A stretch of 64,000 bases of DNA from positions 47,462,870 to 47,526,869 of the forward strand of contig CM055102.1 of assembly GCA_029204225.1 (NCBI GenBank), given 5' to 3'. The position numbers were made by a program, and so were the translations under genes. Shown one piece after another: positions 49,936-61,800 of this stretch (position 1 is the stretch's first letter; every line of letters begins with the position of its first letter). The notes beneath the pieces are model-generated. The model saw only the letters and a list, made by a program, of their open reading frames with translations. It did no database searches and was not told the origin of the DNA. This DNA comes from Diphasiastrum complanatum (Eukaryota; Streptophyta; Lycopodiopsida; Lycopodiales; Lycopodiaceae).

Positions 49936-50165
49936 TGTGAAAAATTCACCTAGTTTAGTTGATCTATTTTGGCAATTCTTGAGGCCACCATGAAATTTCA
50001 ACTTAAGATAGATTTATATTTGTCAATAAAGGCCTAAATAGTGTTTGTACTATTTTTGGCAAGTAGATAAGTGGATGAGGTTGTATTTGGAGGGTTTGTA
50101 GATATCGAGGCAACCCTAACCCTATTTAATAAGTGAGAGGGATTTGGCACCCTGCGTGTGTAAGT
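49936..50165 (+). repeat. partial 3' LTR of copia copy C
   Basis: Starts tgtgaaaaattcacctagtt right after the polypurine tract 'gaagagggag'. It shares 'gatctattttggcaattcttgaggcc'-type sequence with the complement of the 4183-4818 LTR. Homology ends near 50165, where another copia fragment begins. Confidence 0.65.
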
Positions 50166-50379
50166 CCAACTCAATGATCACATAGTTATTTGATAATTAG
50201 AAAGTCTCGAGTTTAAGGAGTACTGCCAAAGCCAAGACATTGAACATCAATTCATCACTCCTTACAGTCCTCAGTCTAATGGCTTAGTTGAGAGGAAGAA
50301 CCGTACAACAAGCCACTCTTTGCCAAGCAAAGAAAGACAATTGAATTAAATGTACAAAGCTGCAAGGTTCAAGAGGGAG
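50166..50379 (+). pseudogene. copia integrase fragment joined to a 3' end
   Basis: Reads FKEYCQSQDIEHQFITPYSP then QSNGLVERKNRT (about 50213-50305), the catalytic-Glu stretch of copia integrase. Only 70 bp later come a polypurine tract 'caagagggag' and an LTR, so more than 2 kb of pol is deleted. Confidence 0.8.
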
Positions 50380-51157
50380 TGTCAGAAATGGTGAACTCTT
50401 GCAACTTTGTTGTAGCACGAACAAGAAACGAAGGTCGAGCGAGAACAATTTGCGACAGTCAACGTCCCTTGACTCGAAGCATGAACGATCCGCGAATCAT
50501 TCGTGAATTGCAAACACACCTCCAGAACCGCAAACTGCAAAGGGACGCAAAACAAAAAACTACGAAAGAAACGAAAAGAACGAAAGCAAACGGTAGATTA
50601 CGAAATAAACGAAGAGGAATCTTTCGCACTGCCAGCTGGCAGCTCAATGGGCTTGGAGTCGTAGACTTCATGCCCAGGTGAAACGAGTGGCAACGACCTG
50701 GACTAACTGATTAGTTATTTAGCATTAACTAGCCTTGTGATTTCTGCATTTAGCCATCTTGTAAACTCCGCACAGTGGAGGTATAAACTATCCTTTCTAG
50801 ATCATATCTAGTAATCTGAATACATAGATTTGTAAGAGACAGAGAGAGAGAGACACAGCGAATAGAGCAGAAAAGAAAAATACTTGAGCTATGCATGAAA
50901 GTCTACCAACGAGTGAAACACAATGAAAGAGCAGAGTGTCATTCCGCCAACGAGCGAGACACTGACGATCTCGCTCTAAAATCTTTCGTGCATCTCCTTG
51001 TCTTGTACTGTCTGTGTATTGATTGCTAGAATAGAATGTGTTCTGTGATGTGTAGTCGTGTGTCTAGGATCATGTAAAAGCTTCCGCGCAAACAGAAAAT
51101 TCAGAGACACAAATAAAAAGACAAAAACGAAATAGAAACAGTCTCGCTTCCACGACA
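50380..51157 (+). repeat. 3' LTR of the deleted copia element
   Basis: Begins TGTCAGAAAT after the polypurine tract and ends CCACGACA, 778 bp, TG...CA. It contains a GA-rich patch (50840) and a likely transcribed R/U5 part around 50760-51000. No second LTR in the window, so the right end is inferred from the CA and from the change of composition. Confidence 0.6.
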
Positions 51158-52109
51158 AAAGGAATGTGAACGTACACTCCTTTACCCCCACTCCTAAGTT
51201 TCTCCCTTTCTTCCATGCAAAAAGGACAAGTGGGACCCAAGAAAGGTCCCATTTCTCCCTTGTAGATCTTACTCACCATGTAGGACCACCAAAGGGTGCG
51301 ATGGGGCCCATGACCTCCAAAAGGATTTTGCGTAGGTTCCCTCTCCCACCTCTTTCCCCTACGTACCTCAGTTCCTCTTCAAGACTTTGGATATTTGCAT
51401 GTATAGAGAGGGCAAGAAGGAGAGGTACGAACTGCAAGGACAAGACTCCAAAAATATCTTTGTTCAATCTTCTAAGCAAGATCCATAAACTCTTTTAAGA
51501 TTAAGAACATAGAGTTTATTAACATCCACTAAGTTTATTACTTCAACTTAGAGTTTTAATTCCAAGGCTTAGAATAAAAAAAACTTGAAAACATAAGAGG
51601 CTGTGGGGCGGCACACCATCTCCCCTCCCCTTGTTGTCAAATCAAAAGACAAGGTACAAGAGAAAGAGGGGAGGTACGACCCCCTTTACAACATAGAACA
51701 ACCGCTGCTTGTAGTCGTGCATTGGGTCCGAACTGTAGGTTGCACATCCCAAAGATTTCAATAAAAAAAATTAAAGAAGAGTACAGTCCCCCCCTCCCTT
51801 ACGAACAAGGATTTCAAAGAAAAACGAGGGGGTTGAAAGAACAAAACAAGGTTAAAAGAACAACCTTAAACTACCAAACTTCTCTTCCTTATTTTTTTTT
51901 TCTTGAAACTAAAACAACACCTTTCAAGGAAACTTATAGTTTGATAATTTAAGCTATATGATAAAGATTTAACAATTAAAATCAAGATAGCTTCAAAATT
52001 ACTCAAACCAAAAAGTCTCTTGAAAAGTCACTGTTGATTTATTGACTAAGGTCAAATTCATGTCCTCAAAATGAAGAATCAAAATTCATGGATAAAAAAA
52101 TATTAGACT
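51158..52109. other. unassigned stretch
   Basis: Frames up to 110 codons without recognisable domains. 51600-51830 is C-rich on the plus strand ('ctcccctcccctt', 'ccccccctccc'). Confidence 0.4.
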
Positions 52110-52197
52110 AAGTATCAAAATTTAGGGATTGAAAAATATTAGACCCGATCCGATTCGATACCGGGTCGAACACGTTCGAAAAAAATCGATCCTTCAT
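52110..52197 (+). repeat. inverted repeat, left copy
   Basis: Sequence around 'ttagacccgatccgattcga' through 'gttcgaaaaaaatcgatcc' is repeated in inverse orientation at 59338-59427 with about 85-90% identity. A shorter direct echo of its start lies just left (52080-52112). Confidence 0.8.
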
Positions 52198-52899
52198 ATT
52201 TTTTGACCCACGTTATTTTTTTTTAACCTCTTCAATAAGATTGATCCTTCACATTTTTCGACCCACATGTTATTTTTTCAATCCTTCATACTTTTCCGAT
52301 CCTTCATATTAACGGTTGTTGTATGCCTATCAATAATATTTTTGGCGGTTATTAAAATGGAATATTAGCTATCCTAGATTGACGTCATGAGGATCTAGAG
52401 TGATGTAGACCTCCTTACTATCGTCATTTCTTCACTATCCTTTCTAGAGCTACTATAGCAGATTTTGTTGCGATTTTCTGATCTTCTTGCACGAAGTGTT
52501 CTTCTTCGGATTCTATAGTAGCGCTATAGATTCTTCATCACTATCTATAGAAAAATGGCATCGAATTGTGCATGGAAAGCCAAAATTGAGATTCCATTTG
52601 AAAAATGAAGGATAGGTACGGAGTTGTTCAAACTTACCACGATCAAATATAAGGATAACTCGCTGCTATTAATTGACATTCGCAATGAAATGGTGGACAA
52701 AGTTAGAATCAGAGGAAGCATATGCTACTTTCTGGTGCATGCGCCATCGCACTATTAAATTGACAAAAGAAGAATATGATGAATGCTTTGGATTACCTAC
52801 TCAATCAGTAAAGAAAGCGAAGAAAATTACGGATTCTACGCTCTAGATCAATGGTTTGATTTGACAGGAAGGTGAAGATTCTATTTACCAAGAGACAAA
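52198..52899. other. unassigned
   Basis: No frame with a recognisable domain; a repeated 'atccttcata/acatttttcgacccac' word occurs at 52190-52310. Confidence 0.35.
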
Positions 52900-53549
52900 A
52901 GACTATAAGGTCAGTTATCTAAAGGATTTCGCATTTGTCTTTGTGATTAGTCTTCACTTGAACTATCTGAATCTGAATTGGAACTTGATAACAAACTAGT
53001 TTTTGATTCAGAATCTGATTCTTGGTCATCTGAAGAATATATATGTCTTTTTTTTTTTTAACAAGCTCCTTCTTTGCCTTTTGACTTCTAGATATTCGAG
53101 AAGTCTCGTAATAGCCTACATTAGCTATGACATGTTTCAAACTATCAGTGGGACCTTGTCTGCAATTTTAGGCCCATCCCCTCAAGAATCATTCGATTTT
53201 CATAGCCACCAAGTATACTCCAGTGTATTGACCAATTAATTTCTTCACTCCTCAAGTATACTTTCTCAAAGATTTTTTTTTTTTTTGTCTTATTGAATTC
53301 AACTGGGCCAGAATTCGAGTTGAATAGCCAATTTTTCCAAATTGCTTTAGAAATTGGATTTTTAAATCCCCCCAAGTTGTTATCAGGTCAGGTTCAATTT
53401 GACTAAACCATGTTAAGGCTTCTTTTCTAAGAAGTCAAGGAAATATCCTCAATTCATCAACATTAAGATTTTCTCTATTACTCGCAGCAATCGATTCAAA
53501 TTGAGATACATAACTGTCTGCGTCTTCTGAGGCTTTCCTTTTGAAATAA
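52900..53549 (-). pseudogene. gypsy gag, C-terminal part (split by copia)
   Basis: Minus strand from the insertion point: YFKRKASEDADSYVSQFESI, then LLRKEALTWFSQIEPDLITT, then WGDLKIQFLKQFG, ILAQLNSIRQKKKKSLRKYT. This is the classic gypsy gag core ('aL.WfsqI.p.si.sW.dL...Fl.qF'). A stop after 'RIFP' and frameshifts further down show decay. Its N-terminal continuation is at 59024-59300. Confidence 0.75.
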
Positions 53550-53910
53550 TGTTGCATTATTCTCCTACTAATTGATTAATTGACATTTTAATCTTCGATC
53601 AATTTTTATCCAGACCTGTAGATTTCTTCGTGTTTTCACACAGTCTGCATAACTACTTGGAAATGGCTCACAGTGTCGGGATTTTTGGGATTTTTGTCTT
53701 TCGGGATTTTTCTCTTACTTTGACTTTTTTGCAAAATGCCAGATGCTCAAATGTTAAGGAAATGACGTTGGCGAAGACCTTCACATTATTTGCATGAAAG
53801 TTTATGTTCATTTCTGCAGAGTTACAGTTTACGTTTAGATCTATAGACAGACTATTTACGACCAAAGCCACTGACTTGTATTATTTTTTTCACACACCTC
53901 TTTCCAACAT
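53550..53910 (+). repeat. 5' LTR of the copia element (internally deleted)
   Basis: Starts tgttgcattattctcctact and ends ctctttccaaca. The first ~280 bp match 58134-58410 and the last ~30 bp match 58990-59023; the roughly 530 bp between them, which in the 3' LTR look like the promoter and R region, are missing, so this copy may be transcriptionally dead. Confidence 0.85.
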
Positions 53911-53924
53911 GGTATGAGAGCGTT
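53911..53924 (+). promoter_or_regulatory. primer-binding site of the copia element
   Basis: TGGTATGAGAGCG directly after the 5' LTR: one mismatch to the tRNA-Met complement TGGTATCAGAGC. Confidence 0.8.
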
Positions 53925-54061
53925 GATTCTTCAAAACCTAATACTATATTAGAGCACAAGCTCTAATACTTGATATTTTTTGTGATATCAAACTATTCTT
54001 CAATTCGAATCAATTTGTTTTGGTATCAGAGAATTGATTTCCAATTGTAGCACAACACGGT

Positions 54062-54940
54062 ATGTCTCTTAACGTCGACAGACTAAAGTTCCAGTTGGAA
54101 TCTCAAAGTAAAGCCGATCTTATCGTAGACAAGCTGAATGGATCCAATTATCATTTATGAAAATTCATGATGAAGACCTTGCTAATTGCCAACAAGTTGT
54201 GGGATGTTGTTACAGGTATTGAAGTGAAGCCTGAAGATGACACAAATGACTCAAAGTGGAAATCAAAGGATGGTAAAGCTTTCACGCTTATTATTCTCAA
54301 TATATCAGATACTCAAAATGGCCACGTAGCTGAAGCCAAAACTTCGAAGAAGTTTGGACATCCTGAGCTCACTATATGATGCGAGAGACATAACTACCAA
54401 GTTACATCTTCGAAGGAAATTCTTTACACTCAAGATGTCGAATAATGATTTTCTTCAGAATCATATTAATCAATTTAAGAATCTCTTGCAACAAAGGGCC
54501 GTTGTCAGATTAGTCATAGATGATCAAGACGCAATTATGACATTGCTTTCAAGCTTGCCCTCTACATATGAGAACTGGGTGATGATCATCACGACACACT
54601 CAGATTTAAATCTTACCAGAGTTATCACTATGTTGCTGCAAGAAGATAATCAAAGAAGTCAATACACTTCGTCTACCTCTTCGTCTCATGCTCTATAGGT
54701 CAACAAAAGCTCAAAACGACAAAAGCAGAAAAGCTCCATGCAGTCTGCACCGAATCAAAAATAGACTCAAAGTAAAAAAACAATCATTGAATCCAAATTC
54801 GTCAAAGAAGAAGATGTTTTGTAGGTATTGCAAGCGCAATAACCATGAGATCTAGGATTGTCGAATTCTCAGAGCAAAGAATGCAGCCAACCAACTTGAT
54901 CAACAAGCAAATACAGTTATAGCATCTCCTGAAGTCGAAA
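54062..54940 (+). pseudogene. copia gag
   Basis: Starts MSLNVDRLKFQLESQSKADL, then KLNGSNYH.W-type motif with a stop, ANKLWDVVTGIEVKPED, a frameshift near 54350, LYDARDITTKLHLRRKFFTL, MLLSSLPSTYENW-like sequence, and a zinc knuckle CRYCKRNNHEI.DC (about 54822-54860) with a stop replacing a residue. At least four stops or shifts. Confidence 0.85.
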
Positions 54941-56264
54941 TGGATGAAGGCGCTTTTATGGTCAAAGACAAATATGCGAATTCAGATGATTCATGGTTTC
55001 TGGATTCTAGAGCTAATCAACATATGACCAATCATCGTGAGATTTTCCATTTCTATATGCCTTACAACACAAAGAAGTACGTTCATCTTGGTGATGATAG
55101 CACTCACACTATCGAAGGTGAAAGTACTGTGAGATTAAAACTCCAGCATGATCAATTCAAACTACTGTCAAAAGTCTTGTATGTTCCTAAACTCTCTACA
55201 AATTTGTTATCAGTAAGTAGAATTACAGATTTAGGTCATAAGGTGGAGTTTGAGTCCAATCAATGCAGAATTATCAATAGGAATAATAAGATCCTTGCAC
55301 TCGACAAGAGGCATGGATACTTATATAGATTGACACATTGTTATTCTGATTCTAGTCAAGCCTTGAAAATCTTTGTTCTTGTCAATAAAACATTACTATG
55401 GAATCATTGCTTTGGACATTTGAATTATGCATCTATTTCAAACATGTCCAGACAATCCCTAGCACTTGATCTCGATTATCCTTCTAGCAAAGTCGATCTC
55501 CCTGTCTGCCATAGCTGCATTCTTGGAAAACAGACTAGGATTTCTTTTAGATCGAGTCATAGGCATGCAGCAAAAGGTCTGTTAGATGTTGTTCATTCAG
55601 ATATATGTGGACCTATGTAAACTCCATCATTATTAGATGCAAAGTATTTCATTACTTTTATTGACAAATTTTCCAGAAGAACAATTGTTTACTTCATTAA
55701 ACAGAAATCAGAGGCTTTCATAAAGTTCAAACAATTCAAAGAGCATGTAGAAAATCAAACTGACAAACGAATCAAAGCACAGAGGTCCAACAACAGGGGA
55801 GAATATATCTCCACCGAATTCAATGAGTACTGCCTTAACAATAACATTGAGCAACAATACATTACCTCCTATTTGCCTCAGTCAAATGGTCTTGCTGAGA
55901 GAAAGAACAGAGCCTTAATCGAATCAACAAAGTGCATGTTATCACGTATGTTATTCCAAAGTCCTTTTGGGATGAAGCTGTTTCAACAACAACCTATATT
56001 CAGAACATATGTCCTACTAAAGGTCTCTTAGAAAAAACACCATTCGAAGTTTGGACAAGTACCAAACCTTCTTTATCGAATTTAAAAGTTTTTGGATGTA
56101 CTACTTATGCACAGATTCCTCATGATCTCAAGAAGAAGCTCGACTTCCATAGTACCACATGTATTTTCATCAACTACACTACTTCAAATCAAGCTTACAA
56201 GTTGTTCGATCCCATCGAGTCAAAGATATTCACTAGTTGGGATGTCATCTTCATCAAATATTAG
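54940..56264 (+). pseudogene. copia protease and integrase
   Basis: Protease motif reads WFLDSRANQHMT, with DSGA changed to DSRA (about 54990). Then VLYVPKLSTNLLSVSRITDL, the GAG-pre-integrase LLWNHCFGHLNY and CHSCILGKQTR, integrase HSDICGPM (first Asp, about 55600), a stop, NNRGEYISTEF (second Asp replaced by Asn in the usual 'DnG.Ef' position), LPQSNGLAERKNRALIE (Glu region). A frameshift near 55945 and PFEVWTSTKPSLSNLKVFGC follow. Confidence 0.85.
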
Positions 56265-58126
56265 TTTATCGACCTCAAAGGAAAAGGAAAACCACCCCAT
56301 GTAGCTGACTTGTCCGACTCATTCGACATATTGAACTTTGAAGTTCCTCAGTCGACTATTCTCATTGAAGGTCCAAGCTCGTCTACTTTCGATGAACAAC
56401 ATATCAACGACGAATTTGAAGATGATGATGTTGCAGTTCAACAACTATAGTATGATGAAAATGATCAACTTTCTCTATTACCTAGAGGATCATCAAGAGC
56501 TAGTAGACCACCTATCAGGTATATCGATGAGTCGGTAGCCTACCTTGTTCATGAGCCGACGATTGTCAAAGAGAAACTCAGTCAACGTGATTTCGATGTT
56601 TGGAAAGAAGCTAGGATAAAGAGTATTCATCTCTTATCAAGAACCAGACATGGACAATTGTCGAATTACCTGCTAGCAAAAACGTAGTTCATTGCAAATG
56701 GATTTTCAAAGTCAAGTAAAAAACAGACGGAAGCATCGACAGAAGCAAAGCCTAACTTGTTGCTAGAGAATTCTCTCAGATATACAACTTTGATTACATT
56801 GAGACTCTCAGTCTAGTAGTCAAGCATTCTTCTATTCAACTTTTATTATCATTTGCTGCTACAACAGATTTGGACATCAAATGGATGTACAGACAACATA
56901 TCTGAATCGAGTTATCGAAGAAGACATTTACATGGTGCAACCCAAAGGTTATATTACCAAAGGTAAACACAATCATGTGTGTAAACTCCATACATCACTT
57001 TATAGCTTGAAGCAATCTGCTCAAGCATGGTTTCAAAGGATCAATACTTTTCTTATTGATCACAGCTACACACCAAGCCATTCAGATTCAAATGTTTACT
57101 TCAAGACAGTGCAACAATCTTTTATCGTTATCACTTTATACATGGACGACACATTGCTTTTCGGCAACAGTATCGATCTGATAAAAGAAGACAAGACAAT
57201 GCTATCTTCTGAATTCGACATGACCGATCTAGGCGAAGCTCATTTTTGTCTTCGTATTCAAATCCATAGAGACAGAAATCGAAAGTTGGTCTACATTACT
57301 CAGCAAAGGTACATCGACAATATGTTAGTCAGATATAATCTAGTTAATTGTAAGTTAGTTGTCTCACCAATGAAACCAGGTCTCAAGTTGTCAAGGCCAG
57401 TGTCCTCAAACAATCGAAGAGAAGGAGCAGATGCGTGAGTATCCTTATCATTCGATAATAGGATTTCTTATGTATGCAATGATTTGTACCAACAGGCCAA
57501 ACATAGCTTTTGTAGTTAGCTTCCTAAGTCAGTTTATGACTAACCTTGATATAACACATTGGAAGGCTCTTATCAAAGTTATGAGATATCTTCAAGCTAC
57601 TATGGACTTTTGCATTTGTTATAGAGCAGTCGACAACAACAAACTCAGTTTACTCAGTGGTTACATAGATGCAAGTTGGGCAAGAGATGTAGACACTCAT
57701 AAATCCACTTTTGGATTTACATTCTTCCTCAACAATGGTCCTAATTTCTGGAATAGTCACAAGCAGTCTTTGATAGCTCTATCTTCTATAGAATCAGAGT
57801 ATATCGTAGCCTCACAAGCTACAAAGGAAGCAATTTGGTTGAGGAACTTACTTTCAGATATCAGTCTGAATCAATATGCTCCGACATTATTATTTTGTGA
57901 TAATCAAAGTGCCATTACCTTGTCAGCCAACCCTACGTTTAAGCACATTGAACTTAAGTATCACTATGTCAGAAGCAAAGTTCTCCACAAAGAGGTCCAA
58001 TTGTAGTATTGTCAAATGTAAGATATGACAGCAGATATTTTCACCAAAGCATTAAGCTTGGATGCACACAAAAAGTTCTGTGCAGAACTAAGTATAAAGG
58101 TTAAGGCATTCTTGGATTCAGATTAA
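56265..58126 (+). pseudogene. copia reverse transcriptase and RNase H
   Basis: After a linker with stops (SRASRPPIRYIDE at about 56490), RT shows MDVQTTYLNRVIEEDIYMVQ (about 56881), LYSLKQSAQAWFQRI, the catalytic LYMDDTLLFG (about 57137, YVDD-type intact), then a frameshift near 57430. RNase H has GYIDASWARDVDTHKST (about 57658), ALSSIESEYIVAS (Glu-Tyr motif), LFCDNQSAITLS and KHIELKYHYVR, then TADIFTKAL. Stops near 56690-56810 and 58004 interrupt it. Confidence 0.9.
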
Positions 58127-58133
58127 TGGGGAG

Positions 58134-59023
58134 TGTTGGATTATTCTCCTACTAATTGACTAATCGACATTTTACTCTTCATCCAATTTTAATCCAAACT
58201 TGTATTTCTTTGTGTTTTTACAAAGTCCGCATAACTACTTGGAAACGGCTCACAGTGTCGGCATTTTTGAGATTTTCTTCTTTCGGAATTTTTCCCTCAC
58301 TTCGACTTTTTCGCAAAATGCCAGATGCCTCAAATGTTAAGGAAATGACGTTGGCGAAGACCTTCACATTTTTCGCATGATAGTTTACATTCATTTATGC
58401 AGCAATGTGACCTAAATGCTTACTATAAATAGCTGTTCATATTCCTATATCTTAAGTATGAAGATCAATGATCAAGTATTGAATAGTTACCATTCTCTCT
58501 ATCAAGTCTGCGAGCTTGAACACTCTTGAGCATTCTAGCTCAGTTCTTTAGAGTTGATTAGAGATTTCTATTGCGCTTATTGATTATCAGTAGTTGTGCT
58601 TAATTCAGACTTATATTTAGCCCTTCAAAGATAGCTTAGAGTACGCGGCTTTGATCCGGAACATCTTGCACTCATTTACATACGTTTCATTTTCATACTG
58701 AATCAATACTATCTTCTTATTGCGTTCAAGTTCATCTCAGAATGTATGCGTTTCTACAGTTCTTTACGATTGATTATTTGTCTGATAATTCAATGCTTTA
58801 ATGTTTGGCTACGTAATCACTATAGTACTAATGATTTAAAAGTTAGTTACTATAAGATCGAACATGATTTCTATCACTATTGTTTTGTTCTAAATCAATA
58901 GACGTAGTCATGCATAGAGAAAGATGAAGATAGTCCTGTGCATGATAAGTTTTCTTTCTTGTCGTTCGAATTTTTTTTATTTGATTCTATTCAACCTATA
59001 TTTTCACACACCTCTTTCCAACA
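58134..59023 (+). repeat. 3' LTR of the copia element
   Basis: 890 bp, starts TGTTGGATTA, ends TTTCCAACA (10-bp imperfect terminal inverted repeat TGTTGGA/TCCAACA). A TATA-like 'actataaatagctg' at about 58420 is a plausible promoter. Confidence 0.9.
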
Positions 59024-59300
59024 ATAATCATATCGGAATTTAGAAGAAGACAATCCTGGAGCAACCATATCTTCCAAAACACTTTGATTTGAATGGGGTG
59101 GACTGGCTGATTCTTCTTTTTCATACTCACTTTTTGATGGCAGAAGTTCCTTATTATCGAGTTTCCTTCTTTCAATCAATACTGGTATTCCAGTTTAATT
59201 CTCTTTCTCGTTCTCTATGCCTCCATCTTTCTTCTCACTCCTTTCTCTGTCTTTCTCGTCTTTCTCTCCAGTATTGGACTTCGGACATAAAAATATAGAA
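59024..59300 (-). pseudogene. gypsy gag, N-terminal part (split by copia)
   Basis: Minus strand: strongly charged RERERELNWNTSI-like start, LPSKSEYEKEESASPPHSNQ, then SSKFRYDY, which continues as YFKRKASEDAD on the far side of the copia insertion. The two halves give a consistent frame across the shared target sequence. Confidence 0.65.
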
Positions 59301-59337
59301 AAATCAATTTTATGATCTCCGTGTTCATAAGTTCGAG

Positions 59338-59427
59338 GATCGATTTTTTTCGAACATGTTCGATCCAATATCAAATCGGATCGGGTCTAATATGTTTTGA
59401 TCCATGAATTTTGATACTTATGTAATT
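59338..59427 (-). repeat. inverted repeat, right copy
   Basis: Inverse partner of 52110-52197. Lies just upstream (minus strand) of the gypsy gag N-terminal part. Confidence 0.8.
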
Positions 59428-60172
59428 CGATTCTTTATTCACACGAATGCGTGGGCATCAGTAATTCTGTATAGACGAGTGGTATCTTTATTTCATCATT
59501 TCTCACGTCTTTTAAAATGTCATAAAGTCTTATCAAAAAGACTAATTGCATGAATTCAAATCTTCAAGGGTTATCTGTAATCCATTGATTTTCCTTTAAA
59601 AATTTAGTGAGTAATCCTTAGATTGTTTTACTTCAATCTATTGCTTGCGCTTTTCAATCTGACAAAATGGCTTAACGTGGCATAGGCAGAGGCGATCATC
59701 TAATCCAAAGACGGGTGATAATGTTGTTCGACATTGATGAAGACCAGATCAGAACAATCTAGTTCATCAGAATCTATTAATCCACCACTTCGTGATCTTC
59801 CAATGTTCAAATTATTAACGATTTCATTAATAATATGCACGGTTTTATACCTATACAGCTTGATTATATCAGTGTATTACATAATGCCTTTGATGTAGAA
59901 ATTTTGCACACGATTATATATAGAAAAGCTCAACTATTACTGCATCTTTGCATTCAAAGATTGTTTTTATTGCAACACTCTTGTTTCATGGCCATGTGTA
60001 GTTTGCAATCGCTCTCACAATATCATGATAACAATTCTCATGTCGCTTGGTCTATCAAAACTATCCTTTACCTTCTAAAAGGTTTCCAAAAATATTTACT
60101 TTGGAAATTTTGAATCATATTCCTTGAACCACAGAATAATAATTTTTTTCACGAGTTGATATCTCCTTCTCC
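59428..60172 (-). other. gypsy leader / gag start, decayed
   Basis: Between the inverted repeat and the gypsy primer site. The only longer frame (59835-60113, plus) has no recognised domain and lies on the strand opposite to the element. Confidence 0.4.
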
Positions 60173-60191
60173 CCTGCGATGGCACCAAAAT
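60173..60191 (-). promoter_or_regulatory. gypsy primer-binding site
   Basis: Minus strand reads TTTTGGTGCCATCGCAGGGG, a diverged form of the TTTGGCGCCGTTGCCGGGGA start found in plant Tat/Athila-type gypsy elements. It gives the orientation of the element whose gag is split by the copia insertion. Confidence 0.7.
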
Positions 60192-60199
60192 TCAGCTTA

Positions 60200-61060
60200 T
60201 GTTGTGGCTCACTGAATTAGATTATTAGATATTTAATGTAGTATTTTAGATGTCGTTCCCCAAATAGAGAGATTTAAATAAATTATAGTCATGAAATTTA
60301 CCATTATGTGTAAAAGATGAATGAATTGGTTGTCAAATAATATTTGATACAGGCGACTAGTACAATCTTTTATGTTTCAAATAATGATTTTGCCATTTGC
60401 TGATAGTTCTTTGGTACTGATTCTCTCCCGTACATTAACTATGTATGACCAATGTTGGATCGAGTGATTAAACAATCAACTTCACACACAACATGATTAA
60501 ATTAGAGGTTTTTCAAAATGAAGTCTGCAACTATGACTCGATAGTTAAGCAATCTGCAAAATGACTCGGGGAACTGCACAACTCCTCTCATTCTATCTCT
60601 CACAATCTGACAGAATTCATAATGATAATAGTATAATTTAATCACATGTATGCTTCAACATAGTTTGGACTCGAACAATCTCAAATTATTATCAATCTAA
60701 CTTTACATATTATTCATCATTAATTGGTACAGAGCTTACAAACAATGTAATCTCTAGAAAAATAGTTAGCAGCATATACATTCATTCATTCATAGAGCAA
60801 TCATCAACAATTCACTCCAAAAAATAGGCACAAGAGTATTTGTACATCAAACTATTCTTATCAAACATTGTGAATTACATGGGCTCTTTATAGTCTTGCG
60901 ACTGTAACTGTCATAACTGTAATTATCGGATTCAATTTATTTTTCGACCCTGGATCGACAATGAAAATCCGATCTAGTGGAAATCCGATACATACAAAAT
61001 CCGATCTAGTCATTTGGATCGATTCTCTAAAATACTGAAATACTATAAAACTATAGAAAA
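60200..61060 (-). repeat. 5' LTR of the split gypsy element (outer end uncertain)
   Basis: Starts 'tgttgtggctcactg' next to the primer site; on the minus strand it ends '...ggggaacgacatct' + about 60 bp, like the LTR at 31381-32636. Its outer end cannot be fixed without a partner LTR; 60950-61030 has repeated 'ccgatctag' words. Confidence 0.45.
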
Positions 61061-61600
61061 TCAGCTGTATAAAACTAAAAGTTTACAAGAATGAAAATAA
61101 AAAAAACTATCATGTGACCAAAACAAGCTGTCACAGCAGTTTTATCACAAATCGAGCCTAACTCATGGCTAAGCATAATATTTTCTAGACAGACTTGACC
61201 ATGCATACATTTCCAACAGAGGACAATAATGGCAGGGGTAGAGTTTGCTAAAAATAACAATATTGCACTTTTCAGGTTGTTCAGGGCATTTTTACAAGGA
61301 AAAAAAGAAAAAGAGGGGTAGGTCGGGATTTTTTTTTTTTACATGGGTGAGGACAATTTGTACAAGGTGGGATTTCCTACATACAGGGTTCTGTCGACAC
61401 CGTGTCTAACCTACCTAACTAGATCTAACCAATTTCCTATCTATCCTACTGTCTAATTAATTTATTCATAAATTAGGGCTAACTATACTACGGGGCGACA
61501 ATCTTGAAGAAACTTAAGGTTTCTACCCACAAAGTGCTTTTAGCTTGTGAGTTCATACCTGCAGAAATACATGGGATTTCCCTGACTCAGCCAAAGTCCC
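61061..61600. other. unassigned
   Basis: No recognisable frame. Contains a poly-T run (61329-61340). Confidence 0.35.
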
Positions 61601-61800
61601 CAACTCCAACGCATTGCCAAGGCACCAGCCTCAGTCCAAGTCATTGACGACACTGAAGTCCTTGAAGTCCCCGAAGTCCCCGAAGGTAACAAAGGTAGCG
61701 AAGGGAAACCAAGGCACAAGAGACCGAAGTCCCCAACAAGACCAAAGTGCCCATGACGCCAACGAAGTCCCCGACGAGGACTCAACCCCAGCTATGAGCA
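61600..61800 (+). repeat. 'gtccccgaa' minisatellite-like stretch
   Basis: Short direct repeats of 'gaagtccccgaa' and related words (61650-61690, again 61724 and 61764) give a Lys-Ser-Pro rich plus-strand frame. It may be a small degenerate minisatellite; a protein is not supported. Confidence 0.5.

Larger units (their letters stand above)
53550..59023 (+). mobile_element. nearly full-length Ty1/copia element (mutated)
   Basis: 5' LTR 53550-53910, primer site 53911, gag-pol 54062-58126 with gag, protease, integrase, RT and RNase H in copia order, polypurine tract 'atggggag' (58126-58133) and 3' LTR 58134-59023. Inserted in a gypsy gag; the shared flank TTAT (4-5 bp) on the minus strand fits a copia target duplication. 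The 5' LTR is 361 bp against 890 bp for the 3' LTR, so one has lost about 530 bp. Confidence 0.92.

Noticed and set aside
52110-59427. The inverted repeat as LTRs of one element
   Set aside because: The copies are in opposite orientation and only about 90 bp long; LTRs are direct repeats.
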